Assembly (NCBI GenBank): GCA_025351065.1
Contig: JANXWQ010000549.1
Coordinates: 1-9,316, forward strand
Source: Chthoniobacter sp.
Lineage (GTDB): Bacteria > Verrucomicrobiota > Verrucomicrobiia > Chthoniobacterales > Chthoniobacteraceae
Direction of reading: 5' to 3'
Length of the DNA stretch: 9,316 bases
Position 1 is the stretch's first letter. Each line of letters opens with the position of its first letter. The position numbers were made by a program, and so were the translations under genes. Below, piece after piece: positions 5,974-9,316 of this stretch. The notes under the pieces were generated by a model. It had not been told where the DNA came from. It did not search any database and saw nothing but the letters and a program-made list of their open reading frames with translations.

Positions 5974-7425
5974 TTATTTTTTCGATTCCGCCGGATTTGG
6001 AAAAACGATGCGCACCTCGAAGCGCCGGCCTTCGCGCAGATCGACGCTCAGGCGCAGGCCGAGCATCTCGCACAAGCCGCGCGCGATCGAAAGGCCGAGG
6101 CCGATGTGGCTGCGGTCCGTGCGCGCGGCGTCCTTGCGCCAGAAGCGGTCGAAGATGTGATCGAGGTCGGCGCGATCCAAGTCCTTGGCGACGTTGGCGA
6201 GCCGCAGGTCCATCGCGTCCGCCCGGCATTCCACGACGGTGCCCGGCTCGCTGTGGACGACGGCGTTTTCCATCAGGTTGCGGACGATGATTTCGAGTTT
6301 GTCCGCGTCGCTCTCAACGGTGAGCTCGGGCGCGATGTGCTCGTCGAATCGCAACTTCTTTTCGTCCGCGCCCGCCGCCGAATGACGCCAGCACTCGCGC
6401 ACGAGCGCCTGCACGCGGATGCGCTGGGTCTGCACAGGCGCGGGGCCGTTTTCGCACCGGCTGAGCGTGAGCATCGTCGCGACGGTTTTTTCCAATTGGA
6501 GCGCGATCATCCGAGTGTCGTGAAAAAACTGCCGCGCGTTCTCAGCATCGTCGGGCCAGCGCGCGCCCACTTCGCACGCCGCGCGCAATTCGGCGATGGG
6601 CGTGCGCAGTTCGTGCGCGAGGTCGCTGGAAAATCGCCGCTCCTTCTCGAAGGCTCCCTCCACGCGGTCGAGCAGCCGGTTCACGGCGGTCTCGATCGCC
6701 GCCAGCTCGACTGGCGGATCGGCCACCCGGAGCCGCGTGGCGAGTGCGTCGGGAGCGATGGCGGCGATCTGCGCATTCATCTCGTCGATGGGGCGAAGGC
6801 CGCGCGCGATGGCCCGGCGCACGAGCAGCGCCAGCCCGCACGAGAGCAGCACGGCGACCGCGCCGCCCGCGAGGCCGAGCGTGCGGAGCACGCGGTCGAG
6901 TCCCTCGCGACTGCGCGCGACCACGAGCACGAGGCGCACGTCCGCCGCGCTCCAGGCGTCGGGGATCGCGAAGGTCTGCTCGCGCGGATCCTCGGCTCCC
7001 GTCTGCGGGTCCGTATTGTCGGCGGCGGGGGTGAAAATTTTCTGCGCGAGGCGGCCGCGCCGGCCATCGGGAAGCCGCGCATTCCAGATCGCGCGCTCGC
7101 GTCCGTCGAGACGCGGGAGATTGTCCACGCCGAGCGTCTTCGAGAGTCCCGCGACGGTGCCATCTTCGAGAAAAAGCTGGCAGTAAACCGGGTCCGAAGT
7201 TTCGCGTGAACCGGTCTGGTACGCATCAGGCACGTCCCACACGATGGTGCTGTTTTTGCGCTCGGCATTGCGCGCCAGGGTCTCGGCTTCCGCGTCGAGC
7301 ATCCGGTCGAAATCGGCGGTGAGCTGGTGATGAATCGCCGCGAAAAAAACCGCGCCCGCCACCAGCAGCAGCACGAGCGCGCCGGCGAGAATCTGCATGG
7401 TGAGTTCGCGGCGGATCGACTTCAC
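5974..7425 (-). CDS. Two-component sensor histidine kinase
   Basis: This is an inner-membrane sensor kinase that should phosphorylate the regulator encoded just upstream. GTG 7425 overlaps the regulator's stop as GTGA, giving 483 aa; ATG 7398 is a possible later start, but the overlap favours GTG. TM1 spans about 11-30, a periplasmic sensor region about 31-182, TM2 about 183-202 and HAMP about 203-256. HisKA has the phosphoacceptor H271 in 'SSDLAHELRTPIAELR'. The ATPase domain has the N-box 'IIVRNLMENAVVHS' (N387), F-box 'IFDRFWRKDAARTD' at 424-437 and G2 'GLGLS' at 442-446. The usual DxGxG G1 box is missing: 'DLRLANVAKDLDRADLDHIF' occupies its place. This replacement is also seen in a subgroup of kinases with the FERFWRKDAAR signature, so activity is not excluded. 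The periplasmic region has no domain I can name, so the signal is unknown. Confidence 0.93.
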   Translation of the reverse strand: MKSIRRELTMQILAGALVLLLVAGAVFFAAIHHQLTADFDRMLDAEAETLARNAERKNSTIVWDVPDAYQTGSRETSDPVYCQLFLEDGTVAGLSKTLGVDNLPRLDGRERAIWNARLPDGRRGRLAQKIFTPAADNTDPQTGAEDPREQTFAIPDAWSAADVRLVLVVARSREGLDRVLRTLGLAGGAVAVLLSCGLALLVRRAIARGLRPIDEMNAQIAAIAPDALATRLRVADPPVELAAIETAVNRLLDRVEGAFEKERRFSSDLAHELRTPIAELRAACEVGARWPDDAENARQFFHDTRMIALQLEKTVATMLTLSRCENGPAPVQTQRIRVQALVRECWRHSAAGADEKKLRFDEHIAPELTVESDADKLEIIVRNLMENAVVHSEPGTVVECRADAMDLRLANVAKDLDRADLDHIFDRFWRKDAARTDRSHIGLGLSIARGLCEMLGLRLSVDLREGRRFEVRIVFPNPAESKK

Positions 7426-8087
7426 GCGATGCAGTAGCCGTGGCCGCGCCGCGTCTCGATGATCGAGTCCGCGCCCTCGGCGTGGATTTTTTTGCGCAGC
7501 GTGCAGACGAGCACTTCGATGACATTCGCGCCCGTGCAGGCTTCGCCGTCGTGGATTGCGTCGATGAGCTGCTCCTTGGAAAAAACGCGGCCCCGGCTCA
7601 GCGCGAGATGCTCGAAGATGCTGTACTCCGCCGCCGTGAGAGGCACTCGCCGGCCCGCGCGCGAGACGGTGCGCGCCGCCGTATTCAGGACGACCGCGCC
7701 GACCACGACCTCGGGATTTTTTTCCCCATACCGGCGGCGCACGAGCGTCTGGATGCGCGCGCAAAGTTCATCGAATGAAAACGGTTTCACCATGTAATCG
7801 TCCGCGCCGAATTGGAGTCCGCGGATGCGGTCGGCGACCTGATCTTTCGCGGAGAGGATGAGGATGTGTGTCTTCCGGCCGAGTGCGCGGAGCCGCTGGA
7901 GCACGGTGAGGCCGTCCATCGTCGGCAGCATGAGGTCGAGCACGATCACGTCGTATTCGTTGAAGCGCGCGTAGCCGAGTCCGTCGGCCCCGTCGGCGAC
8001 GAGATCGACGGCGTAACCCATCTTGCGCAATCCGATGCCGAGCGTGCGGAGGAGGCGTTGCGAGTCCTCGATGATGAGCAGTTTCAT
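7422..8087 (-). CDS. OmpR/PhoB-family response regulator
   Basis: This is a DNA-binding response regulator of 221 aa. The receiver domain (1-115) shows the acidic pocket E7/D8, phosphoacceptor D51 in 'VIVLDLMLPTMDG', switch S79 in 'ILSAKD' and K101 in 'YMVKPFSFDEL'. The winged-helix effector (about 126-221) shows 'VPLTAAEYSIFEHLALSRGRVFSKEQL', the recognition helix around 'ANVIEVLVCTLRKKI', and the wing 'IIETRRGHGYCIA'. All key residues are intact. It has the best ribosome binding site in the window. Its stop overlaps the kinase start as GTGA, so the two are one transcription unit. A direct repeat 54 bases upstream of the ATG matches the box before the secreted-protein operon, implying autoregulation and control of that operon. 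By box type it is closest to the PmrA/QseB subgroup; this is inference. It follows the DUF4864-like gene with a 99-nt gap and probably has its own promoter. Confidence 0.95.
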   Translation of the reverse strand: MKLLIIEDSQRLLRTLGIGLRKMGYAVDLVADGADGLGYARFNEYDVIVLDLMLPTMDGLTVLQRLRALGRKTHILILSAKDQVADRIRGLQFGADDYMVKPFSFDELCARIQTLVRRRYGEKNPEVVVGAVVLNTAARTVSRAGRRVPLTAAEYSIFEHLALSRGRVFSKEQLIDAIHDGEACTGANVIEVLVCTLRKKIHAEGADSIIETRRGHGYCIA

Positions 8088-8094
8088 GAAATGA

Positions 8095-8100
8095 CCCTCT
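8095..8100 (-). promoter_or_regulatory. Ribosome binding site of the response regulator
   Basis: AGAGGG on the minus strand lies seven bases before ATG 8087. It is the only convincing Shine-Dalgarno I see in the window and fixes the regulator's start. Confidence 0.7.
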
Positions 8101-8110
8101 AGCCGCGGTC

Positions 8111-8140
8111 TTCGGCGGCGAACGCTTTTTGCCAGCCGAA
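8111..8140. repeat. Imperfect inverted repeat in the regulator's promoter/leader
   Basis: TTCGGCGGC (8111-8119) pairs with GCC-A-GCCGAA (8131-8140), a 9-bp stem with one bulged A and an 11-nt loop containing five T residues. It sits between the direct-repeat box and the ribosome binding site of the regulator. It could be a leader hairpin, a terminator for the upstream operon (on the minus strand the A-run is inside the loop, which argues against this) or chance. Confidence 0.4.
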
Positions 8141-8158
8141 CCTTAGTGGTTCCTTAAT
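8141..8158 (-). promoter_or_regulatory. PmrA/QseB-like response-regulator box upstream of its own gene
   Basis: The minus strand reads ATTAAG-GAACC-ACTAAGG: two TAAG half-sites with an 11-bp period, the same layout as the box at 5947-5964. It lies about 54 bases upstream of the regulator's ATG and suggests autoregulation. The half-sites deviate from the YTTAAK consensus at one and two positions respectively. Confidence 0.55.
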
Positions 8159-8186
8159 GACCGGGCGGAATTTTTTCCAGACGGGA

Positions 8187-8648
8187 TTACGACCGCATCC
8201 CGCCCAGCCGCCGTCCGGCGGGCCAGCGGCGGAGGATGCGGGCACCGTCGATCTTCCAGGTGTCGTCCTCATTCACGAGGCTGTAGATGCAGGGGATCAC
8301 GTCGCCGTCCGGGAGGAAAAGATACGCGGGGATGATGGCGTGGCGGCCCTCGAAATGCACCGCGCCGAATTCCACGCGCTGCGCGCGGCGCACGCTGGGA
8401 TACTCGGTGCGCGCGAGGTCGGAGAAGGCCTCGATGTTGAACTTCTCCTGGAAATTCGTGGAAACCTGCCGGTAGGCGCTGGCGTAGTCGTCCTCGCGAA
8501 AGGCGGCGATCTGTTTCCAGACGATCGCGTAGAGCGCATTGGGCGGCACGGTCTGGCGGCGGCGCTCGACTTTGTTTTGCAAAAGCGCGCCGGCACCACA
8601 GACGGCGAGGAGCCCGGCGAGGAGGAGATATTTGGCAGTGCGGTTCAT
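8187..8648 (-). CDS. DUF4864-like membrane-anchored protein
   Basis: This is a protein of unknown function, 153 aa. A single N-terminal hydrophobic segment (about 7-24, 'YLLLAGLLAVCGAGALL') is a signal peptide or anchor; the cysteine is not in a good lipobox because valine precedes it. The rest resembles the DUF4864 pattern of small NTF2-like proteins: 'IVWKQIAAFREDDYASAYRQVSTNFQEKF' in two parts near 43-71, a central 'YPSVRRAQRVEFGAV', and 'DDTWKIDGARIL' near the end. The assignment rests on this pattern only. ATG 8648 overlaps the DUF971 stop as ATGA, which fixes the start and implies translational coupling. A longer open frame reaching upstream to 9263 exists but runs through DUF971 and yggS out of frame and is not real. 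Confidence 0.75.
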   Translation of the reverse strand: MNRTAKYLLLAGLLAVCGAGALLQNKVERRRQTVPPNALYAIVWKQIAAFREDDYASAYRQVSTNFQEKFNIEAFSDLARTEYPSVRRAQRVEFGAVHFEGRHAIIPAYLFLPDGDVIPCIYSLVNEDDTWKIDGARILRRWPAGRRLGGMRS

Positions 8649-8974
8649 GAGGGCTGGCCCGGCGCGGCCTCGGCGGCGAGGCGTCGGAGGTAGGGGAAAG
8701 TGTAGAGGCCGGTGCCGTGGCCGTCGGCCCACGCGGGTTGGAGCGCGTAGCCTCCGACGACTGCGACGCCGCTCAGAATGAAACTCGGCGGCGTGTACGC
8801 GACCTGCGGGCGGACGACGTGGCCGAGCACATCCGGCTCGCCACCGCACGCCGCGCAGGGGCAGGCGCGGCGCAGCGCTTCGAGCGGGAGATAGGACTCC
8901 GCGCCGTCGCTCCACGCGATGGCGAGTTCGGAGCCGATGGGCTGGATGGAGGTGGGAGTGAGTCGGGCGGCCAT
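8645..8974 (-). CDS. DUF971 domain protein (GBBH-like N-terminal domain)
   Basis: This is a 109-aa stand-alone DUF971 protein, the domain also found at the N-terminus of gamma-butyrobetaine hydroxylase. Family signs are 'ELAIAWSDGAESYLPLEALRRACPCAACGGE' (residues about 16-46, in pieces), with the cysteine cluster C-P-C-A-A-C at about 38-43, and the C-terminal 'WADGHGTGLYTFPYLRRL' at about 81-98. The cysteine/histidine motifs suggest metal or Fe-S handling. Such genes often sit near Fe-S assembly genes elsewhere, but none is here. It starts three bases after the yggS remnant's stop and overlaps the DUF4864-like gene by ATGA, so the three form one transcription unit. No strong Shine-Dalgarno is visible; the ATG at 8974 fits the family N-terminus. 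Confidence 0.88.
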   Translation of the reverse strand: MAARLTPTSIQPIGSELAIAWSDGAESYLPLEALRRACPCAACGGEPDVLGHVVRPQVAYTPPSFILSGVAVVGGYALQPAWADGHGTGLYTFPYLRRLAAEAAPGQPS

Positions 8975-8977
8975 GCG

Positions 8978-9229
8978 TCAGTCGTCGAACGATGCGCTGT
9001 CGCCCGCCGGTTTCCAAGCCTTCCCGCGGCGCGTCCCGAAAATCGCCGTGCCCACGCGGACGAGCGTCGCGCCCTCCTCCACGGCCACGGTGAAATCGCC
9101 GCTCATGCCCATCGAGAGCGCGGGCAGCGGGACGCGGAATTCCGTCTGCAACCGCTCCCGCAATTCCCGCAGCGCCACGAAGTACGGACGCGAACATTCG
9201 GCCTCCGGCGCGAAAGGCGGGATCGTCAT
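8978..9229 (-). pseudogene. yggS: 5'-truncated PLP-binding protein YggS/PLPBP, C-terminal fragment
   Basis: The 83-residue frame is the last third of a YggS-type pyridoxal-phosphate homeostasis protein (normally about 230 aa). Recognisable pieces are 'MTIPPFAPEAECSRPYF', 'ALRELRERLQTEF', the phosphate-binding 'LSMGMSGDF' and 'EEGATLVRVGTAIFGTR'. In complete family members MTIPPF is internal and preceded by GLM-type residues. Here the codon before it is AGC and the one before that is TAA. None of the three upstream frames resembles YggS. The N-terminal barrel, including the PLP-binding lysine, is therefore absent from this window. Sequence homology to yggS stops almost exactly at the ATG, next to an inverted repeat at 9277-9316, which suggests insertion, rearrangement or a mis-join. 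The fragment could still be translated from this ATG but would not bind PLP normally. Confidence 0.75.
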
Positions 9230-9276
9230 GCTTTACAGCCGCGTATTGCTCCAGTCGTCGCATTGCTGCTGCTGTC

Positions 9277-9316
9277 TTCTCCGCAAGGTAGCCGCCGATC
9301 CATGCCTTGCGGAGAA
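9277..9316. repeat. Perfect 12-bp inverted repeat at the window end
   Basis: TTCTCCGCAAGG (9277-9288) and CCTTGCGGAGAA (9305-9316) are perfect reverse complements separated by 16 bases (beginning TAGCCGCCGATC). The second arm ends at the last base of the window, so the repeat may extend. A GTAG tetranucleotide follows the first arm, as in some REP-type elements, but I cannot show that this is one. Confidence 0.6.

Noticed and set aside
7426..7764. N-terminal extension of the histidine kinase frame into the regulator
   Set aside because: These residues are an out-of-frame reading of the regulator. The real kinase starts at GTG 7425 with the GTGA overlap and a signal-anchor helix right after.
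8649..9263. Upstream half of a 358-aa minus-strand frame ending at 8187
   Set aside because: It reads DUF971 and the yggS fragment out of frame. Only the last 153 residues form a sensible protein, from ATG 8648.
1..9316. CRISPR array, tRNA or rRNA genes
   Set aside because: No regularly spaced repeats, cloverleaf-like sequences or rRNA signatures were seen on either strand.

Overview
This is a GC-rich bacterial chromosome segment with tightly packed genes, diderm-type envelope proteins (a probable outer-membrane barrel and Sec-exported periplasmic proteins) and mostly weak or absent Shine-Dalgarno sequences. The style suggests a Verrucomicrobiota-like organism. That is an impression from gene content and protein flavour, and no rRNA or other decisive marker is present.

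Layout. (1) Positions 1-1898, minus strand: the N-terminal 632 codons of an FtsK/SpoIIIE DNA translocase, cut by the window edge just after Walker B. (2) Positions 1990-3591, plus strand: a DUF2064-type (TIGR04282-like) glycosyltransferase followed by a type I mannose-6-phosphate isomerase. (3) Positions 3681-5922, minus strand: a visibly less GC-rich cassette of three envelope genes. It holds two tandem copies of an unnamed secreted family followed by a beta-barrel protein. The second copy carries an in-frame TAG 25 codons before its ancestral end, and the barrel gene needs a -1 frame change after its signal peptide. (4) Positions 5974-8087, minus strand: an OmpR-family response regulator and its histidine kinase, overlapping by GTGA. 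(5) Positions 8187-9229, minus strand: a DUF4864-like protein, a DUF971 protein and a 5'-truncated yggS (PLP-binding protein) remnant. (6) Positions 9277-9316: a perfect 12-bp inverted repeat that ends exactly at the window edge.

How the parts fit. Two matching direct-repeat boxes (TTAAG-type half-sites with an 11-bp period, close to the PmrA/QseB box YTTAAK-N5-YTTAAK) occur in this window. One lies upstream of the response regulator and the other in the 51-nt gap between the kinase and the first secreted gene. The simplest reading is an autoregulated two-component system that drives the adjacent secreted/secreted/barrel cassette. The cassette's last two genes look damaged, so it may be decaying, translated by unusual means, or affected by sequence errors. 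This regulon is the most interesting and least described part of the window.
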